A stretch of DNA of 64,000 nt, taken from Candidatus Enterococcus testudinis (GTDB lineage Bacteria > Bacillota > Bacilli > Lactobacillales > Enterococcaceae). A model generated the notes under the pieces. It was not told the DNA's origin, ran no database searches, and saw only the letters and a program-made list of their open reading frames with translations. Below, in pieces: positions 55,563 through 63,810 of this stretch. The stretch covers positions 1,272,770-1,336,769 of the forward strand of contig NZ_NGKU01000001.1 in the NCBI RefSeq assembly GCF_002140915.1, in the 5' to 3' direction. Within the stretch, counting starts at the first letter, position 1. Each line of letters starts with the position of its first letter. The translations under genes were made by a program, and so were the position numbers.

Positions 55563-56795
55563 TTGAAAATCGGATTTTTCACAGACACTTACTTTCCACA
55601 GGTCAGTGGTGTAGCAACATCAATCAAAACGTTAAAAGAAGAATTAGAGAAAAAAGGGCATAAAGTCTATATTTTTACGACAACAGACCCAAATGCAGCG
55701 TTAGATGAAGAAGATATCATTCGCATGCCGAGTGTTCCCTTCGTGTCATTCAAAGACCGAAGAATCGTCGTTCGAGGAATGGTGTATGCGTATTTGATCG
55801 CCAAAGAGTTGGAGTTGGAGCTGATTCATACCCATACGGAGTTCGGTGCAGGTATGTTAGGGAAAATGGTCGGTAAAAAAATGCAGATTCCGGTGATCCA
55901 CACGTATCATACGATGTACGAAGACTATCTTCATTATATCGCCAATGGCAAAGTGTTGCGGCCGGCACATGTGAAATATTTGTCTCGTATTTTTGCCAAT
56001 CACAGTACCGGCGTGGTCTGTCCAAGTGAACGGGTCATCGACACTTTGAGAGGCTATGGTGTGGTTTCGCCAATGCGTATCATCCCGACCGGAATAGAAG
56101 TGGATAAATTCAGGCGTCCGGATATTACGGCAGAAATGAAAAAAACACTGCGCCAACAATTAGCGATCGCAGACGATCAACCGATGCTCTTATCTTTAAG
56201 CCGTATTTCATATGAAAAAAATATTCAAGCAATTATAGATGGCATGCCGGAAATCCTCGCTTCGATCCCAGAGGCGAAACTAGTGATCGTTGGTAAAGGT
56301 CCCCATAAAGAAAAACTCGAAGAAAAAGTAGCCGATATGCAATTATCTGATCATATTTATTTTGTCGGTGAAGTACCCAATGATGAAGTGGCCATTTATT
56401 ATCATGCTGCGGATTATTTCGTCAGTGCATCCACCTCGGAAACCCAAGGGTTGACTTATACGGAGGCCATGGCTGCTGGCACACCTTTAGTGGTGGAAGG
56501 CAATGATTACTTGAATACATTGATTGATGATCCTTCCCTAGGAGTGACCTATCAAACAGACCAAGACTTTGCCCGTACGTTTATTGATTATGTCCAAAAG
56601 CAAATTCCAGCAGACCCTGAAGTCTTGAGACGCAAGATGTATGAAATCTCTGCGCTGCGGTTTGGCGAAACAATGCTTTCTTTTTATCATGATATGGTCG
56701 CTTATTACGAAACGACTGAATTGGAAAAAGAAACGGAGCAAACGTTGGAAAAATTCAAAGTGAAATTGAAAGCTTTCCGTCGTACAAGTGAGTAA
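55563..56795 (+). CDS. bgsB: monoglucosyl-diacylglycerol synthase, BgsB-like
   Basis: A 410-residue GT4 enzyme transferring glucose from UDP-glucose to diacylglycerol. It shows FTDTYFPQVSGVATSI, HTHTEFGAGMLG, HTYHTMYEDYLHYI and the donor site SETQGLTYTEAMA. Starts with TTG at 55563 after GGAGG. The pair makes glycolipids for the membrane and lipoteichoic acid. The basic C-terminal tail (KFKVKLKAFRR) may bind the membrane. Confidence 0.87.
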   Translation: MKIGFFTDTYFPQVSGVATSIKTLKEELEKKGHKVYIFTTTDPNAALDEEDIIRMPSVPFVSFKDRRIVVRGMVYAYLIAKELELELIHTHTEFGAGMLGKMVGKKMQIPVIHTYHTMYEDYLHYIANGKVLRPAHVKYLSRIFANHSTGVVCPSERVIDTLRGYGVVSPMRIIPTGIEVDKFRRPDITAEMKKTLRQQLAIADDQPMLLSLSRISYEKNIQAIIDGMPEILASIPEAKLVIVGKGPHKEKLEEKVADMQLSDHIYFVGEVPNDEVAIYYHAADYFVSASTSETQGLTYTEAMAAGTPLVVEGNDYLNTLIDDPSLGVTYQTDQDFARTFIDYVQKQIPADPEVLRRKMYEISALRFGETMLSFYHDMVAYYETTELEKETEQTLEKFKVKLKAFRRTSE

Positions 56796-56820
56796 GGAAA
56801 ACTTTTCTCGCCTACAATTA

Positions 56821-56873
56821 AACAAGACAAAAAGTATTATCAGAAATGATGCTATTTTTTGTCTTGTTTTATT
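56821..56873 (+). terminator. terminator after bgsB
   Basis: AACAAGACAAAAA pairs with TTTTTGTCTTGTT across a 25-base loop, followed by T-rich sequence. Confidence 0.65.
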
Positions 56874-56918
56874 TTGCATAAAGCAATGGTATATTGAAAA
56901 TAAGATATATTGTCCACT

Positions 56919-57194
56919 ATGGATATACGGTGTAAACTTGCTGTAGAAGATGATTTTTGTGAATATAAAAAAAGAAAAACTAGAGAAGTAGAAAATTCAA
57001 TAGTAGTTACTTTATCAAAAGAGAGTTTATTGAAAAAAGGATTGAAACCAGGCGACACTATTTTTATTGATGAAGACAAAATGATGGATGCAATTGTGAA
57101 AGAAGAAAGCAATGTAGATCTTGAAATTGATATGTACATAAATCAAGCGTTATCTGAATATGATACAGCATTGAAGGAATTAGTTGATAGATGA
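56919..57194 (+). CDS. AbrB-like antitoxin of a Doc-type module
   Basis: About 91 residues. The core TREVENSIVVTLSKE...GLKPGDTIFIDED matches the AbrB/MazE-type DNA-binding hairpin (R-x-V-G-N-S-x-x-V-T). The tail (VDLEIDMYINQALSEYD) is acidic and helical, as in toxin-binding ends. The N-terminus is uncertain: the ATG at 56919 has no ribosome site and the first 18 residues look atypical. Its TGA overlaps the native doc start (ATGA). AT-rich relative to neighbours, with other codon use, suggesting transfer. Confidence 0.6.
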   Translation: MDIRCKLAVEDDFCEYKKRKTREVENSIVVTLSKESLLKKGLKPGDTIFIDEDKMMDAIVKEESNVDLEIDMYINQALSEYDTALKELVDR

Positions 57195-57611
57195 TCTATT
57201 TAAGTGAAAAAAGATATAATGAAATTAAATGTGATTCAAATAAAAAATTATTCACCAAAGGAAACAATTGGTATTATTGATAAAAACGTTTTGAGCATGG
57301 CTGTAAATCAACCTAAAAAGCATATTTTTGGAAAAGATCTTTATCCTGATCATTTCAGTAAAGCAGCTGTTCTATTGATCAATTTGATTAAAAAGCATCC
57401 ATTTCATAATGCGAATAAACGTACAGCATTTCTAGCTGTATATGTTTTTCTTAAGCTAAACGGCTACTTTCTAAGAATGGAAAATCAGGAAGTTGTAGAA
57501 TTTGTGGTTAACATTGCTACATATCTGGGTGATTTTAATGATTTAAAAGAGATAACAGCTGATAGATTAAAAAATCATTCAACGAAAATCGATGCTAAAA
57601 ATATGAAGTAA
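57191..57611 (+). pseudogene. doc: Doc toxin (Fic family), frameshifted near codon 13
   Basis: Doc toxins use the Fic fold to phosphorylate EF-Tu. The family N-terminus MIYLSEKRYNEI is encoded from the ATG at 57191, coupled ATGA to the antitoxin. That frame then runs into a stop, and the remainder (IQIKNYSPKETIG ... IFGKDLYP ... catalytic HPFHNANKRTAF) lies in the +1 frame from about 57228. One extra A in AAA at 57227-57229 explains it. Translation from GTG 57204 could give a version lacking the native first strand, but it has no ribosome site. The Fic motif H-P-F-x-N-A-N-K-R is intact. Probably inactive, unless this is a sequencing error. Confidence 0.75.
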
Positions 57612-57725
57612 TGGATTGGTATGGATAGATCAGGAGCGTTAGAATACCTTCAATAGAAGTAAAATACAGCTGGATGTTCTCACGCGTATTCCAACACGCT
57701 GTAACCGTTGATGTAAGTGGACTTT

Positions 57726-57755
57726 TTGGCAATGTTCATGTTTTTAGCGTATACT
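57726..57755 (+). promoter_or_regulatory. promoter of the beta-hydroxyacid dehydrogenase
   Basis: TTGGCA (57726-57731), 18-base spacer, TATACT (57750-57755), 35 bases before the start codon. Confidence 0.5.
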
Positions 57756-57790
57756 AATGACATGAACTTTTTTGATTTGGAGGAATGAAC

Positions 57791-58666
57791 ATGGAATTAG
57801 GATTTATCGGAACAGGCGTGATGGGCCAATCAATGGTCGGTCATTTATTAGCAGCTGGTCATCAGGTTGCAGTCTACAACCGCACAAAAAGCAAAACAGA
57901 CGGGTTGGTTGAAAAAGGTGCTCAGTGGTTTGACACGCCTACAGAAGTCGCAGCCAATAGCGAGATCATTTTTACAATGGTTGGCTATCCAAGGGATGTA
58001 GAAGAAGTCTACTATGGAGACAAGGGGATTTTTCAAACAGATATCGCTGGTAAAGTGCTTGTAGATTTCACGACAAGTACACCTGATTTAGCAGAAAGAA
58101 TATATCAAACAGCTGTAGAAAAAGGGGCTGCAAGTATCGATGCACCGGTTTCCGGCGGCGATTTAGGTGCTCAAAATGCCACATTGACCATTATGGCAGG
58201 TGGGGATCAGTCAACATATGATCGGGTGTTGCCATTATTTAAAATCATGGGTAAAAGTTATCAACTGCAAGGCGGTCCAGGGAAAGGCCAACACACCAAA
58301 ATGGCCAATCAAATCATGATTGCAGGGACGATGACTGGTTTGACTGAAATGCTGGTTTATGCACAAGCAGCTAATCTTGATTTGCCTCAAGTCATTCAAA
58401 CGTTATCTGGCGGCGGCGCAAATAACTGGTCAATGACCAATTATAGTCCGAGAATTTTGAAAGAAGACTATTCCCCAGGCTTTTTTGTCAAACATTTTAT
58501 CAAAGACTTAGGCATCGCATTAGACGAAGCAGCAAAAATGAATCTAGATTTACCAAGCACCAAACTAGCCAAATCCCTATACGATCAATTGGCAGACAAG
58601 GGCTTTGAAAATGACGGAACCCAAGCACTGATTAAACTTTGGTGGCAAGATGGAAAAAAATCATAA
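57791..58666 (+). CDS. NAD(P)-dependent beta-hydroxyacid dehydrogenase
   Basis: A 291-residue enzyme of the 3-hydroxyisobutyrate/tartronate semialdehyde dehydrogenase family. The Rossmann motif is GFIGTGVMG at the N-terminus, the substrate signature DAPVSGGDLGAQNATL, and the catalytic Lys lies in GQHTKMANQI. The exact substrate is not clear. ATG at 57791 has GGAGG 7 bases upstream. Single gene. Confidence 0.9.
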   Translation: MELGFIGTGVMGQSMVGHLLAAGHQVAVYNRTKSKTDGLVEKGAQWFDTPTEVAANSEIIFTMVGYPRDVEEVYYGDKGIFQTDIAGKVLVDFTTSTPDLAERIYQTAVEKGAASIDAPVSGGDLGAQNATLTIMAGGDQSTYDRVLPLFKIMGKSYQLQGGPGKGQHTKMANQIMIAGTMTGLTEMLVYAQAANLDLPQVIQTLSGGGANNWSMTNYSPRILKEDYSPGFFVKHFIKDLGIALDEAAKMNLDLPSTKLAKSLYDQLADKGFENDGTQALIKLWWQDGKKS

Positions 58667-58749
58667 AATCGCAAAAAAATTTGTAAAAATCAATGCATGT
58701 TAGAGGATGTTTTGATACAATAAAACGGACAGAAAAAGGAGGCTTACGA

Positions 58750-58980
58750 ATGAAAAGTTCGCAATTAGTCGCTATCATCAAACGTTTAGAAGCGATGGTC
58801 GAAGCGCAAGACAGTGAAGTTCAAGTACGTCGTTTTGAAAAAGAAGGCGTCGAAAAATGTACCGTTACTTATGATCATTCTACTGAAACGTTTGAATTAA
58901 CGGAGGCAGAAACAAATCAACCTTATCAATTTGATAATGTCGATATTGTAGCCATGGAAATTTATGATTTGATCCAATAA
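58750..58980 (+). CDS. ykuJ: YkuJ-family protein (DUF1797)
   Basis: A 76-residue small protein of unknown function resembling Bacillus YkuJ: KCTVTYDHSTETFEL, then FDNVDIVAMEIYDLI at the end. AAGGAGG precedes the ATG. Ends at a strong hairpin. Confidence 0.78.
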   Translation: MKSSQLVAIIKRLEAMVEAQDSEVQVRRFEKEGVEKCTVTYDHSTETFELTEAETNQPYQFDNVDIVAMEIYDLIQ

Positions 58981-59010
58981 GAAAGATGTTTTCTTTCTAT
59001 CCAATCATAC

Positions 59011-59057
59011 AAAAAGGAACCAAAAGTTGATCAGCGATCGCTTTTGGTTCCTTTTTT
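59011..59057. terminator. bidirectional terminator after ykuJ
   Basis: AAAAAGGAACCAAAAG (59011-59026) pairs with CTTTTGGTTCCTTTTT (59041-59056). Confidence 0.88.
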
Positions 59058-59066
59058 ATGTCTCTA

Positions 59067-60008
59067 TCAATCCATTCGGATGCCTAAACGATGATGATAA
59101 TTGATCAAGATACAGACTGGGTCTAGATCACTTTTCGTTAAAGGGCGCCGTGAGGAATGGTCTGTTGAGATTCGGGGATTAAATGTCTCTGTCGGACTGC
59201 ATATTTTAGTCTCTTGTACTTGCCCAAATTGAATGTGATAATATTTGATTGCATACAAGTCTTTTGCATTGTCCACACACATCGGGACTTGAATAATCAC
59301 GTCAGGTGCCTGCCAAAATTGATTGATACGTTTGATTTCTTGATAAAAATGGTTTGCAATCGTAAGCTGCTGATTAAGTATCTGGGCTTGTTCAAAGAGC
59401 AATTCCTCCGTGAGATAGGTCAATCGCTGTTGGCACAATCGAAAAAAATCCGTATCCTCTCCTGTGAAAAAGCAACGAATATTTTGCCATTTCTCTGAAT
59501 CAGTTCGCAACCTGGCAGCGGGTAGTTGTTTTTCTAATCGGGCTTTAGCAATCGGATTGATCGTATCTAGCTGATAGGTCTCACTGAGTAACTGAAATAG
59601 CAATGGCAACTGTTTCGGTCTTCTAAATGGTCCGACAGAGGTCTCTGTTCTCGTTTCTTGGCATTGAAACTGATGACCACTTAAATCAAGATAACAATAG
59701 TTGGCAAAATGGTTCATTTGTCGATTGTACATAGGGTGGAGTTGTTGGATCATTTGACATTCCAACAACAAAGCGTCTAATTCCGTATCGACTGCCACTG
59801 TGTCGAAGTCAGTAATATTGTGGACCATTCTCAACGTTTTATTGGCATGCTGTTGGTTCTTTCGAAAATAGGAAGTCACCCTGTTCTTAAGTGAATTGGC
59901 TTTGCCGACATACACCACAGTACCGTGTTGATCTTTCATCAAATAAATGCCAGGTGTTGTTGGCAAGGCATTGGCTTTTCTTTTTAATTTTTCTATATCT
60001 TTGTTCAT
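59067..60008 (-). CDS. UvrC-like GIY-YIG nuclease lacking the C-terminal half
   Basis: A 313-residue protein. Residues about 15-95 are a GIY-YIG nuclease with all catalytic positions: PGIYLMKDQ, VVYVGKA, the Arg in LKNRVTSYF and the metal Glu in ALLLECQMIQ, followed by the UvrC-type HPMYN. A UVR-like segment lies at about 200-240 (EELLFEQAQILNQQ). The RNase H-like endonuclease and helix-hairpin-helix of UvrC are missing. It therefore resembles Cho, the alternative 3'-incision nuclease of nucleotide excision repair. Minus strand; GAGGAG precedes the ATG. A single gene. Confidence 0.82.
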   Translation of the reverse strand: MNKDIEKLKRKANALPTTPGIYLMKDQHGTVVYVGKANSLKNRVTSYFRKNQQHANKTLRMVHNITDFDTVAVDTELDALLLECQMIQQLHPMYNRQMNHFANYCYLDLSGHQFQCQETRTETSVGPFRRPKQLPLLFQLLSETYQLDTINPIAKARLEKQLPAARLRTDSEKWQNIRCFFTGEDTDFFRLCQQRLTYLTEELLFEQAQILNQQLTIANHFYQEIKRINQFWQAPDVIIQVPMCVDNAKDLYAIKYYHIQFGQVQETKICSPTETFNPRISTDHSSRRPLTKSDLDPVCILINYHHRLGIRMD

Positions 60009-60234
60009 TCTTTCTCCTCATTTCACTTCAAAGGGTAGCAAAATAACCGCTTGATAGCAAGCGATTCAGGTGCTGCTATACAATGTTTGCTGTACCTTCA
60101 CGACTTAGTTTGACCATCAAGGTAAATTTGGAAGCGTATAAAATAAAATTTGTCAACTCATAGGAAATCAATTCTAAGAAAAAGCCGTTGAAAATAAAAA
60201 TGTCCTTAAAAATCACAAAAGTTTAAAAATGTTC

Positions 60235-60263
60235 TTGCAATTCTTTATAACTTTCGATATAGT
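60235..60263 (+). promoter_or_regulatory. promoter of fabT-fabH-acpP
   Basis: TTGCAA (60235-60240), exact 17-base spacer, TATAGT (60258-60263); the FabT sites begin at the last base of the -10. Confidence 0.6.
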
Positions 60264-60291
60264 TTGACTATCAAATGATTTGATTATCAAA
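60263..60291 (+). promoter_or_regulatory. tandem FabT operators
   Basis: Two near-identical palindromes, TTTGACTATCAAA (60263-60275) and TTTGATTATCAAA (60279-60291), 16 bases apart centre to centre. They match the streptococcal/enterococcal FabT site (about TTTGATTNTCAAA). They cover the transcription start, so FabT bound with long-chain acyl-ACP should repress its own operon. A weaker single site, TTTGACCATCAA, lies at 60109-60120. Confidence 0.85.
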
Positions 60292-60311
60292 GTATTCGGA
60301 TGGTGAACACT

Positions 60312-60752
60312 ATGGAACCCAATTTAGAAACAGTCAATGACTACTTAGTCAGTGTCTTTAACGACATCTTAGTGATCGAAGAATCTGAATTGAAAAAATC
60401 ACAATTTAAAGATCTTTCAATTACTGAAATGCATACCATCGAAGCAATCGGGATGTACAAAAAGAAGACGACGACTGAAGTTGCTAAAGAACTATCAATC
60501 ACAGTTGGGACATTGACCATCGCGATCAATCGTTTGGTAAAGAAAGACTATGTAGAACGGATTCGGAGTGAAGATGATCGCCGGGTCGTAAAATTAGCGT
60601 TAACCAAGAAAGGCAAATTGCTTTTTCGGGTCCATCAGCATTTCCATCGCGAAATGGTCAAAGGTGTATTAAGCCAGATGAATCCAGAAGAAGAAAAAGC
60701 TTTACTGAAAGCACTAAAAAATCTGCATAATTTTTTACAAGAGTATAAGTGA
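60312..60752 (+). CDS. fabT: fatty acid biosynthesis repressor FabT
   Basis: A 146-residue MarR-family repressor using acyl-ACP as corepressor. The winged helix shows TTTEVAKELSITVGTLTIAINRLV and the wing DDRRVVKLALT. The N-terminus (LETVNDYLVSVFNDILVIEE) is typical of FabT. The ATG at 60312 has GGTG just upstream; an ATG four codons earlier is possible. Confidence 0.92.
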   Translation: MEPNLETVNDYLVSVFNDILVIEESELKKSQFKDLSITEMHTIEAIGMYKKKTTTEVAKELSITVGTLTIAINRLVKKDYVERIRSEDDRRVVKLALTKKGKLLFRVHQHFHREMVKGVLSQMNPEEEKALLKALKNLHNFLQEYK

Positions 60753-60761
60753 GAATAATCG

Positions 60762-61724
60762 ATGAATATGTTTGGGAGAATTACCGCAACAGCAAGTTAT
60801 GTTCCAGAAAAAATCGTCACCAATGATGACTTATCTCTTGTAATGGATACGTCGGATGAATGGATCTATTCAAGAACAGGCATCAAAGAAAGAAGAATTT
60901 CGGCGGGTGAGAATACATCGGATCTTTGTTTCAAAGTAGCTGAGAAGCTATTGGCAGACGCAAAGATCGCGCCAGAAGAACTTGATTTTATCCTGGTGGC
61001 GACGATCACACCTGATTTCAATACACCGGCAGTTGCCTGTCAGGTGCAAGGAAAGATTGGTGCAGTCAATGCCTTTGCTTTTGATATCAGTGCTGCCTGT
61101 GCTGGTTTCGTTTATGCGCTATCGATGGCTGAAAAGCTGATTAGAACTGGTTCGAAAAAAGGATTAGTCATTGGCGGTGAAGTACTATCGAAAGTACTAG
61201 ATTGGGAAGACCGTTCGTCGGCTGTTTTGTTCGGTGACGGCGCTGCCGGTATCGTTTTAGAAGCGACGGATCAACAGCATATCTTGAAAGAAAGTCTCAA
61301 AGCAGATGGCACAAGAGGCATGTCATTGACCTCTGGCTTTCGCAGCAACAACAATCCTTTCTCGACACATGCACCGGCTTATAATGCCTGTATGCAAATG
61401 GTGGGAAGAGAAATCTTTGATTTTGCAACAAGGGATGTTGTTCAGTCGATTGCTGAAATCATCGACAATGAGAAAGTAGATTATTATCTGCTGCATCAAG
61501 CAAATGCCCGTATATTAGATAAAGTGGCACGGAAGCTGAAACAGCCTCGTGAACATTTTTTACAAAATATGCAAAACTATGGCAATACTTCAGCAGCTTC
61601 GATTCCTTTGTTATTGGATGAAGAAGTCAAAAAAGGCACACTGTCACTTGGCAGTGGACAACGAGTGGTGTTCTCAGGTTTTGGCGGCGGATTGACATGG
61701 GGTACCATGCTCGCTACCTTATAA
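60762..61724 (+). CDS. fabH: beta-ketoacyl-ACP synthase III
   Basis: A 320-residue condensing enzyme starting fatty acid synthesis from acetyl- or branched acyl-CoA and malonyl-ACP. Catalytic triad: Cys113 in DISAACAGF, His in LLHQANARI, Asn in NYGNTSAAS. Ribosome site is weak (GTGAGA), suggesting coupling to fabT. Confidence 0.96.
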   Translation: MNMFGRITATASYVPEKIVTNDDLSLVMDTSDEWIYSRTGIKERRISAGENTSDLCFKVAEKLLADAKIAPEELDFILVATITPDFNTPAVACQVQGKIGAVNAFAFDISAACAGFVYALSMAEKLIRTGSKKGLVIGGEVLSKVLDWEDRSSAVLFGDGAAGIVLEATDQQHILKESLKADGTRGMSLTSGFRSNNNPFSTHAPAYNACMQMVGREIFDFATRDVVQSIAEIIDNEKVDYYLLHQANARILDKVARKLKQPREHFLQNMQNYGNTSAASIPLLLDEEVKKGTLSLGSGQRVVFSGFGGGLTWGTMLATL

Positions 61725-61783
61725 CCTGTTCACAATAATAAATCATAAAATAAGATAATTACACACATTGGAGGAAACAACAC

Positions 61784-62008
61784 ATGGTATTCGAAAAAAT
61801 TCAAGCAATCGTAGCAGAAGAATTAGGAAAAGAAACAGAAGAAATCAAATTGAACACAAACATTCAAGAAGATCTAGAAGCGGACAGCTTAGATTTATTC
61901 CAAATCATCAATGAGATCGAAGATGAATTTGATGTGAAAATCGAAACCGAAGATGGCATCACAACAGTTGAAGATCTAGTTAAATATGTAGAAAAACAAC
62001 AAGCATAA
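61784..62008 (+). CDS. acpP: acyl carrier protein
   Basis: A 74-residue acidic helical carrier; the phosphopantetheine Ser35 is in [16 protein letters not shown] precedes the ATG. Followed by a hairpin rather than by fabK. Confidence 0.96.
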   Translation: MVFEKIQAIVAEELGKETEEIKLNTNIQEDLEADSLDLFQIINEIEDEFDVKIETEDGITTVEDLVKYVEKQQA

Positions 62009-62011
62009 TAC

Positions 62012-62044
62012 AAAGGCTAGGCAAGCAGCCTAGCCTTTCCTTTT
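62012..62044 (+). terminator. terminator or attenuator after acpP
   Basis: AAAGGCTAGGC (62012-62022) / GCCTAGCCTTT (62028-62038) with T-rich tail CCTTTTATTG. It would part fabT-fabH-acpP from fabD onward. Confidence 0.75.
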
Positions 62045-62127
62045 ATTGTTTCATGAACACGTTGATCGTTGATTTCGATCAAACCATGTTCTCCAATCAA
62101 TTTGATGTGAATATAAAGGAGTAAAAG
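62045..62127 (+). promoter_or_regulatory. fabD leader with palindrome
   Basis: Contains TTGAT-TTCG-ATCAA (62069-62082), a 5-4-5 palindrome that looks like a stretched FabT site, and AT-rich sequence that could hold a promoter for fabD-fabG-fabF. The half-site spacing differs from the fabT operators, so FabT binding is uncertain. Confidence 0.3.
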
Positions 62128-63051
62128 ATGAAAACAGCTTTTCTATTTAGCGGACAAGGCGCCCAATACCAAGGGATGGGAAAAGAGTTATATCAACAAG
62201 AAGCAATTGTTCGCCAAACGTTTGATGAAGCCAGCGACATACTTGGTTATGATATGGCAGCCCTATGCTTTGAAGAAAATGACCGTTTAAATCAAACTGA
62301 ATATACGCAACCAGCTATTTTAACAGTCAGTACAGCTTTTTGGCGAGTCTTAGAAGCTAAAGGAATCCAGGCAGATGCGATGGCTGGCCTAAGTTTAGGC
62401 GAATACAGCGCATTGGTTGCCAGCAAGTCTGTGACATTTGCTGATGCAGTCGCATTGGTTCAAAAACGCGGTACATTTATGACAGAAGCGGCCCCGGCTG
62501 GTACTGGCAAAATGGTGGCGGTGATGAATACACCAGCCGAGACTATCGAAGCAATCTGCAAAGAAGCCTCAACGGTTGGCATCGTCTCGCCGGCAAACTA
62601 TAATACACCGCAACAAATCGTTATCGGTGGTGAAGCACCAGCGGTGGACCATGCAATCGCATTGCTTCAAGCAGCTGGCAGCAAACGGATGATTCCTTTA
62701 AATGTCAGCGGACCTTTCCATACGGCATTGCTGGCCCCGGCTGCTGAGAAATTGGCGCAGGAGTTGATCACTGTCGGTTTTGATCAACCACAAGTCCCGG
62801 TCATCAGCAATACAACAGCAGAACCGATGGCTTATACAGAAATCAAAGATTTATTGACTCGGCAAGTCAAGTCGCCGGTCCGTTTTTATGAAAGTATTGC
62901 AACACTGAAAGCACTAGGTATCGGGCGTGTCATTGAAATCGGTCCTGGGAAAGTGTTGAGCGGCTTTATGAAAAAAATCGACAAAGATATCCAAACATTG
63001 CGTGTAGAAGACAGTCAAACGCTTGCAGATACCCTCGCAACGTTCAAATAG
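62128..63051 (+). CDS. fabD: malonyl-CoA:ACP transacylase
   Basis: A 307-residue enzyme loading malonyl groups onto ACP. FLFSGQGAQYQGMG at the N-terminus, the nucleophile Ser in GLSLGEYSAL, and the catalytic His in VSGPFHTALL. AAAGGAG precedes the ATG. In E. faecalis fabK usually lies just before it; here it does not. Confidence 0.96.
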   Translation: MKTAFLFSGQGAQYQGMGKELYQQEAIVRQTFDEASDILGYDMAALCFEENDRLNQTEYTQPAILTVSTAFWRVLEAKGIQADAMAGLSLGEYSALVASKSVTFADAVALVQKRGTFMTEAAPAGTGKMVAVMNTPAETIEAICKEASTVGIVSPANYNTPQQIVIGGEAPAVDHAIALLQAAGSKRMIPLNVSGPFHTALLAPAAEKLAQELITVGFDQPQVPVISNTTAEPMAYTEIKDLLTRQVKSPVRFYESIATLKALGIGRVIEIGPGKVLSGFMKKIDKDIQTLRVEDSQTLADTLATFK

Positions 63052-63060
63052 GAGGATTAT

Positions 63061-63798
63061 ATGGATCTACATAACAAAAATGTATTTGTAACAGGCAGTT
63101 CTCGCGGGATTGGCTACACGATTGCGGAAACATTTGCCAAAGAAGGCGCCAATATCATTTTAAATGGGCGTAAAGAGATCGACCAATCCTTGATTGACGG
63201 CATCACCCAATATGGTGTGACCTGTGCTGCGGTCAATGGCGATATCGCAGACTTTGAGCAAGCGGGACAGATGCTTGCTGAGGCAGAAGCGGCAATTGGT
63301 CCAATCCACATTCTGGTCAACAATGCAGGAATCACCAATGACAAATTGTTGCTGCGAATGAAACCAGAAGATTTCGAATCAGTGATCAAAATCAATTTAA
63401 CAGGTACTTTCAACATGACACAACATGCAATCAAGAAGATGATGAAGCTGCGAGAAGGCCGCATTATCAATCTGACCAGTGTTGTGGGGTTGACTGGTAA
63501 TATTGGTCAAGCAAATTATGCAGCCAGTAAAGCCGGTGTGATCGGTTTTACCAAGTCTGCAGCTCGAGAGGGTGCAGCACGGGGAATCACTGTCAATGCG
63601 ATCGCACCAGGTTTTATTGAAACAGAGATGACCGCAGTGTTGTCCGATAAAGTCAAAGAACAATCGATTGCAGTAATTCCGCTGCAGCGGTTTGGCTCTA
63701 CAGAAGATGTTGCACATGCAGCAGTATTTTTAGCCAAAAGCCCCTATATCACAGGTCAAGTGCTGAGCGTGGATGGCGGCATGGCAATGCAAGGCTAG
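63061..63798 (+). CDS. fabG: 3-oxoacyl-ACP reductase
   Basis: A 245-residue short-chain dehydrogenase using NADPH. Cofactor loop TGSSRGIGYTIA, NNAG motif, catalytic Ser in NLTSVVG and Tyr-x3-Lys in YAASKAG. AGGAGG is 5-6 bases before the ATG. Confidence 0.96.
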   Translation: MDLHNKNVFVTGSSRGIGYTIAETFAKEGANIILNGRKEIDQSLIDGITQYGVTCAAVNGDIADFEQAGQMLAEAEAAIGPIHILVNNAGITNDKLLLRMKPEDFESVIKINLTGTFNMTQHAIKKMMKLREGRIINLTSVVGLTGNIGQANYAASKAGVIGFTKSAAREGAARGITVNAIAPGFIETEMTAVLSDKVKEQSIAVIPLQRFGSTEDVAHAAVFLAKSPYITGQVLSVDGGMAMQG

Positions 63799-63810
63799 GA
63801 GGAGAAGAAT

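Noticed and set aside
57204-57611. Doc as a normal gene starting at GTG 57204
   Set aside because: The family N-terminus is in the other frame from 57191, coupled to the antitoxin stop, so a frameshift is the better explanation.
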